The position numbers were made by a program, and so were the translations under genes. This document shows, piece after piece, positions 1 to 7,087 of a DNA stretch of 13,904 nt. The DNA is taken from the NCBI GenBank assembly GCA_947600345.1, contig CANQGC010000051.1, forward strand, positions 1-13,904. Direction: 5' to 3'. The DNA is from an uncultured Clostridia bacterium (GTDB lineage Bacteria; Bacillota; Clostridia; Christensenellales; Aristaeellaceae). Under the pieces are notes generated by a model. That model ran no database searches and was not told where the DNA came from. It saw only the letters and a program-made list of their open reading frames with translations. How positions within the stretch are numbered: position 1 is the first letter of the stretch; each line of letters opens with the position of its first letter.

Positions 1-519
1 CGCCAGCGACGGCAGCACGTTCTTGATCGTCTGCGGGATCACGATGAAGCGCATCGTCTGCAGGTAGTTGAAGCCCAAGCTGCGCCCGGCCTCAAACTGG
101 CCGTTGTCGATGGCCATGATGCCGCCGCGGATGATCTCCGCCACGTAGGCGCCGGAGTTCAGGCCGAAGGCCAGCGACGCCACCAGCGTGCCGTTGCGCA
201 CGCTCGCCAGGATCACGAAGTAGATGATCATCAGCTGCACCACCACCGGCGTGCCGCGGATGACCGTCAGGTACACCCGGCAGAACCAGTCCGCCACGCC
301 GAAGAGCTTGCGGCCCAGCGTCGGCCGGGCGTTGTCGGCGGTCTTGTCGTAGGTGGAGCGAACCATCGCGATGATGACGCCCAGCGCCAGGCCCAGCAGG
401 CCGGAGAGCAGTGTAATCAGCGCCGTCTGCCCGAGGCCGTTCAACAGATATTGCCAGCGGTTGTCGTTGACGAAGTTCAGTATGAAGTCCGCCTTCAAAC
501 CCTCAAACCAGGCTTGCAT
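1..519 (-). CDS. Polar amino-acid ABC transporter permease (HisM/GlnP type), 3' part cut by window edge
   Basis: Inner-membrane subunit of an ABC importer for polar amino acids, which would pair with the binding protein just upstream and an ATPase presumably beyond the left edge. The 173 codons present start MQAWFEGLKADFILNF. A first hydrophobic helix near residues 27-50 (LLNGLGQTALITLLSGLLGL) is followed by RVYLTVIRGTPVVVQLMIIY, the RGTP segment typical of this family. The cytoplasmic EAA loop, which contacts the ATPase, is visible as EAGRSLGF...MRFIVIPQ near residues 142-163. The start at 519 is set by GGAGGAAGCAC immediately upstream. About 95 bases separate it from the binding-protein stop, with a strong hairpin between. 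The C-terminal ~50 residues expected for the family lie outside. Family call is firm; the substrate is inferred only from the neighbour. Confidence 0.92.
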   Translation of the reverse strand, partial: MQAWFEGLKADFILNFVNDNRWQYLLNGLGQTALITLLSGLLGLALGVIIAMVRSTYDKTADNARPTLGRKLFGVADWFCRVYLTVIRGTPVVVQLMIIYFVILASVRNGTLVASLAFGLNSGAYVAEIIRGGIMAIDNGQFEAGRSLGFNYLQTMRFIVIPQTIKNVLPSLA

Positions 520-563
520 GTGCTTCCTCCTTCGCTAGGATGCTGTTTCATTCGGGGGATATG

Positions 564-595
564 GAAATCGGAAACGCGCAGGCGTTTCCGATTTC
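564..595 (-). promoter_or_regulatory. 14-bp perfect hairpin between binding-protein and permease genes
   Basis: Arms 564-577 (GAAATCGGAAACGC) and 582-595 pair perfectly around a 4-base loop. The hairpin starts 19 bases after the binding-protein stop and ends before the permease ribosome binding site. No T-run follows on the minus strand, so it is not a classical terminator. In importer operons such intercistronic stems commonly protect the upstream mRNA or partly terminate, giving more binding protein than permease. That role is inferred. Confidence 0.65.
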
Positions 596-614
596 ACGGG
601 GTTCATCTCCCGGC

Positions 615-1355
615 TTATTCGGCGGGGATGTACTTGTCGATGATCGCAGCCACGGTGCCGTCGTCGATGAGCTCCTTCAGAGCGTCGTTCATCTTCTGGG
701 TCAGCTCGCTGCCCTTCTGCACGGCGATGGCGTAGTCCTCGGTGATGTACTCGGTGTCCAGAATCTTCAGGCCCTCATTGGCGGCCACGAAGTTCTTGGC
801 GGGCTCGTTGTCGATGACCACGCAGTCGATCTTGCCGGAGGTCAGCGCCAGCACGGCGTCCGCGCCGTTCTTGAACTGCTGCACGGTGCCCAGGCCCGCG
901 TCCTGAATGTCGCCGGTGCAGTAGATGTCGCCGGTGGTGCCGCTCTGCACGCCCACGGTGTGGTTCGCGCCCTCGGCGAACAGGTCGTCCACGGAGGTGA
1001 TGTCGCTGTCCTCGGGCACGATGATCACCTGTACGCCGGTGGCGTAGCTGTCGGTGAAGTCCACGGACTGCTTGCGCTCGTCGGTGACGGTCAGGCCGGC
1101 CATGATGAAGTCGATCTTGCCCGCGACCAGCGCCGGGATGGTGGCGTCAAATTCCATGTCGTCGATCACCAGGTCGTAGCCCAGCTTCTCGCAGATCGCC
1201 GCGGCAACCTCGGCGTCGATGCCCACGATGGTGTCGCCGTCGTAGTACTCATAGGGCGGGAAGGTGGCGTTGGTGCCCATGTGCAGCTCGTCCGCCAGGG
1301 CCAGGCCGGTCAGGCAGAACATGCAAACCAGAACCAGAGCGATAATCTTCTTCAT
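615..1355 (-). CDS. Amino-acid ABC transporter substrate-binding protein (SBP_bac_3 family)
   Basis: Extracellular binding protein that delivers a polar amino acid to the permease downstream. The protein has 246 residues. It opens with a signal peptide (MKKIIALVLVCMFCLTGLALA, likely cut before DEL) and then the family pattern GTNATFPPYEYYDGDTIVGID (residues 26-46), FDATIPALVAGKIDFIMAGLTVTDERKQ with the ligand-carboxylate Arg, VGVQSGTTGD at the second lobe, and VIDNEPAK carrying the usual ligand Asp. I chose the internal ATG at 1355 because GGAGGAAAAGAAA precedes it and the signal peptide begins there; upstream in-frame codons overlap the promoter. There is no lipobox although two Cys lie in the signal region, so lipoprotein anchoring is not evident. 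It has its own promoter at 1408-1436. Glutamine, cystine or arginine cannot be distinguished from sequence alone. Confidence 0.95.
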   Translation of the reverse strand: MKKIIALVLVCMFCLTGLALADELHMGTNATFPPYEYYDGDTIVGIDAEVAAAICEKLGYDLVIDDMEFDATIPALVAGKIDFIMAGLTVTDERKQSVDFTDSYATGVQVIIVPEDSDITSVDDLFAEGANHTVGVQSGTTGDIYCTGDIQDAGLGTVQQFKNGADAVLALTSGKIDCVVIDNEPAKNFVAANEGLKILDTEYITEDYAIAVQKGSELTQKMNDALKELIDDGTVAAIIDKYIPAE

Positions 1356-1407
1356 TTTCTTTTCCTCCATTAAATCGCGGAACATGCGGTTTCGCTTGAT
1401 GAGAGTG

Positions 1408-1436
1408 ATTATACAACGAAGCCCGGAATTTTGCAA
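1408..1436 (-). promoter_or_regulatory. Promoter of the amino-acid binding protein
   Basis: On the minus strand TTGCAA (1431-1436) and a perfect TATAAT (1408-1413) are separated by exactly 17 bases, upstream of the ATG at 1355. The -35 and spacer lie within the inverted repeat at 1420-1448. Confidence 0.75.
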
Positions 1437-1448
1437 GCATTCCGGGCT
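1420..1448 (-). promoter_or_regulatory. 10-bp inverted repeat overlapping the -35 region (operator or terminator of the LCP gene)
   Basis: AGCCCGGAAT (1420-1429) and its exact complement (1439-1448) flank a 9-base loop that contains most of the -35 hexamer. It could be a repressor site for the transporter promoter. Alternatively it may terminate the LCP transcript ending at 1494, since the following bases on the minus strand (TTCGTTGT) are only weakly T-rich. Confidence 0.5.
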
Positions 1449-1493
1449 CGATTTAACAAAACATGCACAATATCCGTATATTCATGCATATAT

Positions 1494-2525
1494 TCATTCC
1501 GCGTCGCCGATGGCCTCGTCCACGACCACCGCCATCTCCGAGGACGCCGCGCCGCCCTCCGGCTCCGCGGTCTCCTCCCCGGCGATCTCCTCCGCGGCGG
1601 CCGCTTCCTCCGCGGGCTCCTCCGCAGGCGCTTCTTCGGCGGCCTCCTCCTCATCCTCGCTGTAGATGAATTCGTTGAGCAGGCGGGCGTTCTTCTCAAA
1701 GTTCGGCTTGATGCACCAGATGCCGTCGAACATGCCGGACTTGAAGGTGCCGTCGGCGGGCACGCGGAACTGCTCGATGCCGTCGAGATCGACGTTCAGC
1801 CCCGCCTGCGCCAGCGCCAGCAGCTCCGGCAACGAAAGGTTGGTCTCCACGTAGCCGGACAGGGTACTGACGATGCTCAGAAGCGTCGCCGGATTGGCGC
1901 CAGCCTTCAGCTTGCGGGCCATCTCCACCAGCACGGTGCGCTGGCGCTCAGTGCGCACGTAGTCGCTGTCGATCTTGCGGATGCGGGCGAAGGCGGTGGC
2001 CTGGTTGCCGTTGAGGTGCACCTGCTCGCCGCTCTCCTCGAGCTGCTCCATGCCGGAGAGGCTGGAGAGGTCGAACAGGCCCTTGTTGAGCGCCTTGCGC
2101 TCGGCCTCGGTCACGTCCAGCTCCACGCCGCCCAGCAGGTCGATCACCTCGGCGATGCCCTCCAGGCTGATCAGCGCGTACTTCTCGATGTTCATATCGA
2201 AGTTATCGTTGATGGCGCGGATGGTCAGGTCCGGGCCGCCCACGGCGCAGAGCTCGGTGAGCTTGCGGTGGTTGGTGTGGCCGGGCACGGTGATCCAGGT
2301 GTCGCGCATCAGCGAGGTCATCTTCACCCGATTGGTCCTGGTGTTCAGCGAGAGTATGATCATCGAGTCCGTGCGCTGGCGCGAGTTCTTGGTGTAGGAA
2401 TCGCAGCCCAGCAGCAGTATGTTCATCCAGTCCTCCTCGCCGGCGGCAAAGGCCGGAATCGACCCCAGCAGCAACGCCAGCGCCATCATCGCCGCAAGCA
2501 ATCTCCGAAGCGTCTTCTTTTGCAT
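1494..2525 (-). CDS. LCP (LytR-CpsA-Psr) family protein with acidic C-terminal tail
   Basis: LCP proteins transfer glycopolymers from lipid carriers to peptidoglycan outside the cell. This one has 343 residues. The domain runs from about residue 34: NILLLGCDS, RTDSMIILSLN with Arg51 and Asp53, SLMRDTW with Arg74, HRKL...GGPD, then GGVELDV and LNGNQATAFARIR...RTERQR near 171-196, which holds the conserved pyrophosphate-binding arginines. The N-terminus looks like a cleavable signal (LLGSIPAFA|AGEE) rather than the usual membrane anchor. The last ~55 residues are a Glu/Ala-rich low-complexity tail (EEEAAEEAPAEEPAEEA...). The start at 2525 is chosen for GGAGGAAGAACC before the ATG; longer in-frame starts run into the murG terminator. 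The family is clear; the exact polymer is unknown. Confidence 0.92.
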   Translation of the reverse strand: MQKKTLRRLLAAMMALALLLGSIPAFAAGEEDWMNILLLGCDSYTKNSRQRTDSMIILSLNTRTNRVKMTSLMRDTWITVPGHTNHRKLTELCAVGGPDLTIRAINDNFDMNIEKYALISLEGIAEVIDLLGGVELDVTEAERKALNKGLFDLSSLSGMEQLEESGEQVHLNGNQATAFARIRKIDSDYVRTERQRTVLVEMARKLKAGANPATLLSIVSTLSGYVETNLSLPELLALAQAGLNVDLDGIEQFRVPADGTFKSGMFDGIWCIKPNFEKNARLLNEFIYSEDEEEAAEEAPAEEPAEEAAAAEEIAGEETAEPEGGAASSEMAVVVDEAIGDAE

Positions 2526-2571
2526 GGTTCTTCCTCCATAGCGCGCCATTGCGCAGAAAAATCTAAAAGAT

Positions 2572-2600
2572 ATCATAGCGCAGCCGCGTTTATTTTGCAA
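2572..2600 (-). promoter_or_regulatory. Promoter of the LCP gene
   Basis: TTGCAA (2595-2600), 17-base spacer, TATGAT (2572-2577) on the minus strand, between the murG terminator and the LCP start. The hexamer and following bases (TTGCAAAAT) match those of the transporter promoter at 1431-1436. Confidence 0.7.
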
Positions 2601-2620
2601 GGCCGCGGCAAGAATTGTCG

Positions 2621-2654
2621 AAAAAAATGCAAAACGGGCGCAAATCCGCGCCCG
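2621..2654 (-). terminator. Intrinsic terminator of murG
   Basis: CGGGCGC and GCGCCCG (2635-2641 / 2648-2654) form a 7-bp GC stem with a 6-base loop, followed on the minus strand by TTTTGCATTTTTTT. This canonical terminator lies about 42 bases after the murG stop and makes the LCP gene depend on its own promoter. Confidence 0.9.
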
Positions 2655-2695
2655 CTTCCGATTATATATTTGCTTTTCGCATTCACATACCGGCG

Positions 2696-3760
2696 TCACT
2701 TCGCGTACTTGTAGATCTGCGAAAGCACCGCGTCCAGACCGTTGGAGATGCCCTCCGCGGCCATGGCGTCGAGCAGCATGCCCCGGTCGCGGTAGAGCTC
2801 CTGAATGCCCCGTGTCAGCGTCTCGGCCGTCATGTCCGCCTGATCGAGCACCCGGCTCAATCCGCGCTTGGAGAAGGATTCGGCGTTCATGATCTGGTCC
2901 CCCCGGCTGGCCGAGGCGGGATAGGGGATCAACAATGCCGGCTTGCGCAGCGCCAGGATTTCACACAGCGAGTTCGAGCCCGAGCGGGACACCATCACGT
3001 CGGCGCAGGCGTAGGCGTCGGCCATCTCCTCGTTGAGGTATTCGCACTGCACGTAGTTGGGCGTGTCCTCCAGCTCCGGGGCGTAGTTGCCCTTGCCGCA
3101 GAGGTGCAGTATCTGGAACGTGCCGGTCAGCGCGGGCAGCGCCTCGCGCAGGCAGTCGTTGATGGCCTGGGCGCCGGAAGAGCCGCCCATCACCATCAGC
3201 ACCGGCAGGTTGCCCAGCAGGCCGAAGCGCCTGCGGCCGTCCTCGCGCTTGCCCTGCAGCACCTCGGGCCGGATGGGCGTGCCCGTGTAGACGCCCTTGC
3301 CCTTGGCGTACTTCACCGCCTCGGGGAAGCTGCAGCACTGGGCGGCGGCGAAGGGCAGGCACAGCTTGTTCGCCAGGCCCGGAGTCAGATCGGATTCGTG
3401 GGTCACCACCGGCACGCCGTTGAGCTTCGCTCCGTAGACCACCGGCACCGATACGAAGCCGCCCTTGGAGAACACCACGTTCGGCCGGATCTTATGGATG
3501 ATGGAGCGGGCCTGGGCGATGCCCTTGATCACGCGGAAGGGATCGGAGAAGTTCTTCAGGTCGAAGTAGCGCCGCAGCTTGCCCACGGCCACCGTGTAGA
3601 AGGTCACCCCCGGCACGCGGGAGATCAGCTCCTGCTCGGCGCTGTCCGCGCCGCCGATGTAGTGCACCTCCCAGCCGTCGGCCTGCAGCCGCGGGATCAG
3701 CGCCAGGTTCGGAGTCACGTGGCCGCCTGTGCCGCCGCCGGTCATGACGATCTTCTTCAT
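2696..3760 (-). CDS. murG: UDP-GlcNAc:lipid I N-acetylglucosaminyltransferase MurG
   Basis: MurG adds GlcNAc to lipid I on the cytoplasmic membrane face, making lipid II for peptidoglycan. The 354 residues start MKKIVMTGGGTGGHVTP, with the glycine-rich loop at 8-14. SKGGFVSVPVV (98-108), HESD (121-124) and GTPIRPE (160-166) follow; the C-terminal donor domain shows GGSSGAQAIN (192-201), SRSGSNSLCEI (258-268) with the UDP-GlcNAc-binding Glu, and DQIMNAE (288-294). The HESD form, rather than the proteobacterial HEQN, is as I remember it for clostridial MurG. The ATG at 3760 is preceded by AAGGGAAGG. The gene stands alone between its own promoter and terminator rather than inside a division-cell-wall cluster. 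Length and motifs are complete. Confidence 0.96.
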   Translation of the reverse strand: MKKIVMTGGGTGGHVTPNLALIPRLQADGWEVHYIGGADSAEQELISRVPGVTFYTVAVGKLRRYFDLKNFSDPFRVIKGIAQARSIIHKIRPNVVFSKGGFVSVPVVYGAKLNGVPVVTHESDLTPGLANKLCLPFAAAQCCSFPEAVKYAKGKGVYTGTPIRPEVLQGKREDGRRRFGLLGNLPVLMVMGGSSGAQAINDCLREALPALTGTFQILHLCGKGNYAPELEDTPNYVQCEYLNEEMADAYACADVMVSRSGSNSLCEILALRKPALLIPYPASASRGDQIMNAESFSKRGLSRVLDQADMTAETLTRGIQELYRDRGMLLDAMAAEGISNGLDAVLSQIYKYAK

Positions 3761-3802
3761 AATCAAATACCTTCCCTTCTGTTCGGACCGGATTTCGTCC
3801 CC

Positions 3803-3808
3803 ATTATA
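3803..3808 (-). promoter_or_regulatory. Extended -10 promoter element of murG
   Basis: Minus-strand TGCTATAAT places a perfect -10 with the extended TG motif 42 bases before the murG ATG. I see no convincing -35 box, which extended -10 promoters can lack. It is divergent from the dnaX promoter. Confidence 0.6.
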
Positions 3809-3875
3809 GCATGCGCGCCTGGAAAATGTTTTTATCTCGCTGTAAAAAGTTCTTTCGTTTTCAACCGAAATGCGG

Positions 3876-3881
3876 TATGAT
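3876..3881 (+). promoter_or_regulatory. Probable -10 element of the dnaX operon
   Basis: TATGAT (overlapping GATAAT three bases on) lies in the AT-rich patch 42 bases before the dnaX ATG. No good -35 hexamer is found at 16-18 bases, so this is tentative. Confidence 0.4.
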
Positions 3882-3923
3882 AATAGAAGGGTGTTCTTGC
3901 GCATCCGAAATGGGGGATGATCT

Positions 3924-5516
3924 ATGAGCTATCAGGCACTGTACCGCGCTTGGCGGCCGAGAACGTTCAGCGAGATCTGCGACCAGGACGCCGTGGTGCG
4001 CACGCTCAAGCGCCAGGTGGCGACCGGGCGCATCGCCCACGCCTACCTGTTCTGCGGCACCCGCGGCACCGGCAAGACCACCGCCGCCAAGGTGCTCGCC
4101 CGGGCCGTGAACTGCCTCTCGCCCCGGGACGGCGACCCCTGCGGCGAGTGCGAGGCCTGCCAGGCCATACTGCGGGAGAACTGCATGGACGTGCTGGAGA
4201 TCGACGCCGCCTCCAACAACGGCGTGGACGAGATCCGCGAGCTGCGCGACAAGATCAAGTATCCCCCGGCGCTGACGAAGTACAAGGTCTACATCATCGA
4301 CGAGGTGCACATGCTCTCCTCCGGCGCGTTCAACGCGCTGCTCAAGACCCTGGAGGAGCCGCCCCGCCATGCGGTGTTCATACTCGCCACCACCGAGCCC
4401 CAGAAGCTCCCGGCCACGATCCTCTCCCGCTGCCAGCGCTTCGACTTCCACCGCATCTCGGTGGAGGCCATCGTCGCCCGGCTGAAGGTCGTGCTGGCGG
4501 GCATCGGCCGGGAGGCCGAGGACGGGGCGCTGCAGGAGATCGCCCGCGCCGCCGAGGGCGCGATGCGCGACGCGCTGTCGCTATTGGACGTGTGCCTGTC
4601 CTTCACCGAGGGCAGCGTCACCGCTGAGCTCGCCCGGGACGTGCTGGGCACCACCGGCCGGAACTTCATGTTCGAGTTCGCCGATTCCATCATTTCCTGG
4701 GACGCCGCCGGGGCGCTCAACCGGATCGACGAGGCCATGCGCCGGGGCAGCGACCCCCGGGTGTTCTCGCTGGATGCCGCCGCCCACCTGCGCGCGCTAT
4801 TGCTGGCGGACGTGGCCGGGGACGACCTGGCGAAGCTTCTGGAGCTCACGCCCGAGGACGCCCAGCGCTTCCGGGAGCAGGCTTCCCGCGCCAACCGCGA
4901 GCAGCTGATGCGCGCGATGGAGCTCTTCATGCGCGTGGAGAGCGAGATGAAGTGGGCCACCCAGCCCCGGACGATGCTGGAGTTGGCGGCCGTGCGCGCC
5001 TGCCACCCCGAGCAGGAGGAGGAAGCCGCGCTCGACGAGCGGCTGGCCCGCATGGAGAAGAAGCTGGAGAGCGGAAGCTTCGTTGCCGCGAAGCCCGCCG
5101 CGGCGGACGCCGGGGCGGCCCGGAGGGAGCGGGAGGCCCCCGCCCGGGCGACATCCCCCGCGAAGGCCGCGCCTCTACCCGCGGAGACCCCGCCCCAGGA
5201 ATACCTGGACGCCATCGAGAGGTTTGGCGCGGAGAACCCCTCCGTGCGCAACATGCTGGGCAAGATGCGCTTCGGCGGCGTGGACGGCGACGCGGTGAAG
5301 GTGATCTTCGGCCGGGACGCGGTGATCGTGCGGCGGCTGCTGGAGGGCCGCGCGCAGCAGATCGAGGCCGCGCTGAGCGACGCCTTCGGCAGGCCCATGC
5401 GGCTGGCGATGCAAAATGAGGGCGACGCGCCCGCCAGGCCGTGGGCGGCCGCGCGCGACGCCATCGACCAGACGCTGGACGTGTTCGGCCGGGACAAGAT
5501 CGTATTCACCGATTGA
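3924..5516 (+). CDS. dnaX: DNA polymerase III clamp-loader subunit gamma/tau
   Basis: ATPase subunit of the clamp loader that places the beta sliding clamp on primed DNA. The 530 residues begin MSYQALYRAWRPRTF, the classic DnaX N-terminus. Walker A is GTRGTGKTT (45-53); four zinc-binding cysteines are at 64, 73, 76 and 79; Walker B is DEVH (126-129); sensor 1 TTE is near 156; the Arg-finger motif SRC is at 168-170. A collar domain follows, then an Ala/Pro-rich linker (about 385-420), then a small C-terminal domain containing NPSVRNMLGKMRFGG. A GGGGGATGATCT stretch serves as ribosome binding site. No A-rich slippery heptamer is visible, so only one product is predicted. The next gene starts 3 bases after the stop, and the usual ybaB-recR pair is not downstream. 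Confidence 0.97.
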   Translation: MSYQALYRAWRPRTFSEICDQDAVVRTLKRQVATGRIAHAYLFCGTRGTGKTTAAKVLARAVNCLSPRDGDPCGECEACQAILRENCMDVLEIDAASNNGVDEIRELRDKIKYPPALTKYKVYIIDEVHMLSSGAFNALLKTLEEPPRHAVFILATTEPQKLPATILSRCQRFDFHRISVEAIVARLKVVLAGIGREAEDGALQEIARAAEGAMRDALSLLDVCLSFTEGSVTAELARDVLGTTGRNFMFEFADSIISWDAAGALNRIDEAMRRGSDPRVFSLDAAAHLRALLLADVAGDDLAKLLELTPEDAQRFREQASRANREQLMRAMELFMRVESEMKWATQPRTMLELAAVRACHPEQEEEAALDERLARMEKKLESGSFVAAKPAAADAGAARREREAPARATSPAKAAPLPAETPPQEYLDAIERFGAENPSVRNMLGKMRFGGVDGDAVKVIFGRDAVIVRRLLEGRAQQIEAALSDAFGRPMRLAMQNEGDAPARPWAAARDAIDQTLDVFGRDKIVFTD

Positions 5517-5519
5517 GCC

Positions 5520-6344
5520 ATGGAGCGCGAGAGAGATTCCGTGGCCCACGGCGGCCACCGCGCCCGGATGCGGCAGCGGGTGCGCGGCGAGGGCTTCGAG
5601 GGGTTGGAGCCCCACGAGCTGATCGAGTTTCTGCTGTTCTACGCCATCCCCCGGCAGGACGTGAACGAGCTGGCCCACCGGCTGGTGGAGAGCTTCGGCA
5701 GCGCCCGGGCCGTGCTGGCGGCCACGCCCGCCCAGCTGGAGCGCGTGCCCGGCATGGGTGCGCGCGCGGCGACCTGGCTCGCGCTGATGGGCGAAGCGGC
5801 GTCCGCCTGCGCGCGGCTGAGTCCGACGGACCGACCCGAACTGCGCAACTGCCTGGACGCCTTCCGCTGGGCGGCGCGCGAGGGGCAGGAGCGCGCCGCG
5901 CCCCGCTGTATGCAGCTGTGCCTGGACGCCGTGGGGCGGCTGGTCTTTCGCCGGGAAATCTGCCCCTCGCTGAGCTGGGGCGAAAGGGACACCCTGCGGG
6001 ACGCGCTGCGCGACATGCTGGCCTGCCAGGCCCACAGCGCGATTCTGCTGCTGCTGACCGGCGACCGCGCCCCGGAGCCCGGCGACTACGACATCGAGCG
6101 CACGGCCGCCTACGCCGGCACGCTGCGCGCCGCGGACTGCGAGCTGCTGGACGTGATCCTGGTGGGCGGCGACGCGCTGTGCAGCATGCGCCGCGCGGGC
6201 CTGATCCCGGAGGCCGCCGCCTCGGAGGCCGTGCGGTCGCTGCGGGAGGACTACCTGCGGCACATGCCCGAGGGGGAGCTGCGCACCTCGGACTTCCGGG
6301 ATCCGGACGAAGTGAACCACAATGATTCTATGCACGAGGAATGA
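5520..6344 (+). CDS. RadC-like protein with degenerate JAB/MPN domain
   Basis: 274 residues with RadC (UPF0758) architecture. The N-terminal part is a good match: GHRARMRQRVRGEGFEGLEPHEL (12-34), FLLFYAIPRQDVNELAHRLVESFGS (37-61) and a helix-hairpin-helix RVPGMGARAA (75-84). The C-terminal half aligns with the JAB domain, but where RadC has HNHPSGDPEPS this protein reads LLTGDRAPEPG (about 178-188). Both zinc-binding histidines and the catalytic serine position are gone and only the final Asp (191) remains. It is therefore unlikely to be a metalloprotease-type enzyme and may bind DNA or a partner. The start is 3 bases after the dnaX stop with only a weak ribosome binding site, suggesting translational coupling; the stop overlaps the next reading frame. 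RadC's own function is unsettled, so no role is assigned. Confidence 0.85.
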   Translation: MERERDSVAHGGHRARMRQRVRGEGFEGLEPHELIEFLLFYAIPRQDVNELAHRLVESFGSARAVLAATPAQLERVPGMGARAATWLALMGEAASACARLSPTDRPELRNCLDAFRWAAREGQERAAPRCMQLCLDAVGRLVFRREICPSLSWGERDTLRDALRDMLACQAHSAILLLLTGDRAPEPGDYDIERTAAYAGTLRAADCELLDVILVGGDALCSMRRAGLIPEAAASEAVRSLREDYLRHMPEGELRTSDFRDPDEVNHNDSMHEE

Positions 6345-6349
6345 GAACT

Positions 6350-6955
6350 ATGAGTACATTCAACCAAATGGAGGCAAACCTGCTGCTCTGGATTCAGAAC
6401 AACGTCCGCGCGGGCTGGCTGACGCCGCCGATGAAGCTGTTTTCGCTGCTGGGGGACAAGGGCCTGTTCTGGATCGCGCTGACGCTGCTTCTGCTGTGCT
6501 TCAAGCGCACCCGGCGCGTGGGCGCCTACTGCGCGGTCTCGATGGTGCTGACCTTCCTGTTGGTCAACTGCGCGATCAAGCCGCTGGTGGCGCGCGTCCG
6601 GCCCTACGACCTGTTCCCGGCGATCGATCTGCTGGTCAGGGCCGAGCACGACTTCTCCTTCCCCTCGGGCCACAGCGCGAACTCCTTCGCCGTGTCGTGG
6701 ATTCTGCTGCGCATGACCCGGAAGCGCTACGGCGTGCCGGCGGTGGTGCTGGCGGCGCTGATCGCCCTCTCCCGCCTCTACGTGGGCGTACACTACCCCA
6801 CGGATGTGCTCTGCGGCACGATCATCGCCATTGTGCTGGCGGAGCTTACGCTGCATCAGCTTCCGAAGCTCGAGCGCAAGCTCTTCCCCCCGAAGAAGAA
6901 GCGCCGCAGGAAGAAGAAAGCCGCGCGGCCGGCCCAAGTAAGACCTTCGCGCTAA
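6350..6955 (+). CDS. PAP2-superfamily membrane phosphatase (possible undecaprenyl-pyrophosphate phosphatase)
   Basis: 201-residue integral membrane phosphatase. All three phosphatase motifs are intact: K77-x6-RP (KPLVARVRP), PSGH (105-108) and SR-x5-H (SRLYVGVH, 141-148). Hydrophobic helices flank them (about 38-51, 58-76, 112-122, 130-141, 152-168). The C-terminus is a very basic cytoplasmic tail (KKKRRRKKK). BcrC-type members recycle undecaprenyl pyrophosphate, and the murG and LCP genes nearby fit that, but other lipid phosphates are possible. I chose the ATG at 6350 because GAGGA lies 9 bases upstream. The ATG at 6341 overlaps the previous stop (ATGA) but leaves no room for that site; it would add three residues. 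Last gene of the dnaX operon. Confidence 0.9.
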   Translation: MSTFNQMEANLLLWIQNNVRAGWLTPPMKLFSLLGDKGLFWIALTLLLLCFKRTRRVGAYCAVSMVLTFLLVNCAIKPLVARVRPYDLFPAIDLLVRAEHDFSFPSGHSANSFAVSWILLRMTRKRYGVPAVVLAALIALSRLYVGVHYPTDVLCGTIIAIVLAELTLHQLPKLERKLFPPKKKRRRKKKAARPAQVRPSR

Positions 6956-6971
6956 CGTATTGTTCCTTTTG

Positions 6972-6994
6972 CGGAAATCTTTCCGGCTTTTCTT
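6972..6994 (+). terminator. Weak intrinsic terminator after the PAP2 gene
   Basis: CGGAAA and TTTCCG form a short stem (6972-6977 / 6980-6985) followed by GCTTTTCTT. It lies 17 bases after the PAP2 stop and before the next promoter. The stem is short, so confidence is moderate. Confidence 0.45.
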
Positions 6995-7004
6995 GTGGAA
7001 AGGC

Positions 7005-7033
7005 TTGAAGATTCAGCGCCTTCATGCTATAAT
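7005..7033 (+). promoter_or_regulatory. Promoter of the BMP binding-protein gene
   Basis: TTGAAG (7005-7010), 17-base spacer, and TATAAT (7028-7033) with an extended TGC just before it. One of the strongest-looking promoters in the window, as expected for an abundant binding protein. Confidence 0.8.
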
Positions 7034-7087
7034 TTAAGTGTAGTATTCCGTCAGGAATATCGACAAATGATTAAGGAGGAAACCCAC

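Noticed and set aside
540..4451. Several long frames opposite the SBP, LCP, murG and dnaX genes (for example 540-1373, 1431-2714, 2615-3880 on plus and 3861-4451 on minus)
   Set aside because: Their residues are His/Val/Gly/Arg-rich shadows of recognised genes and they lack ribosome binding sites.
3924..5516. Programmed frameshift giving a short gamma form of DnaX
   Set aside because: No A-rich slippery heptamer with a following stem is visible in the gene.
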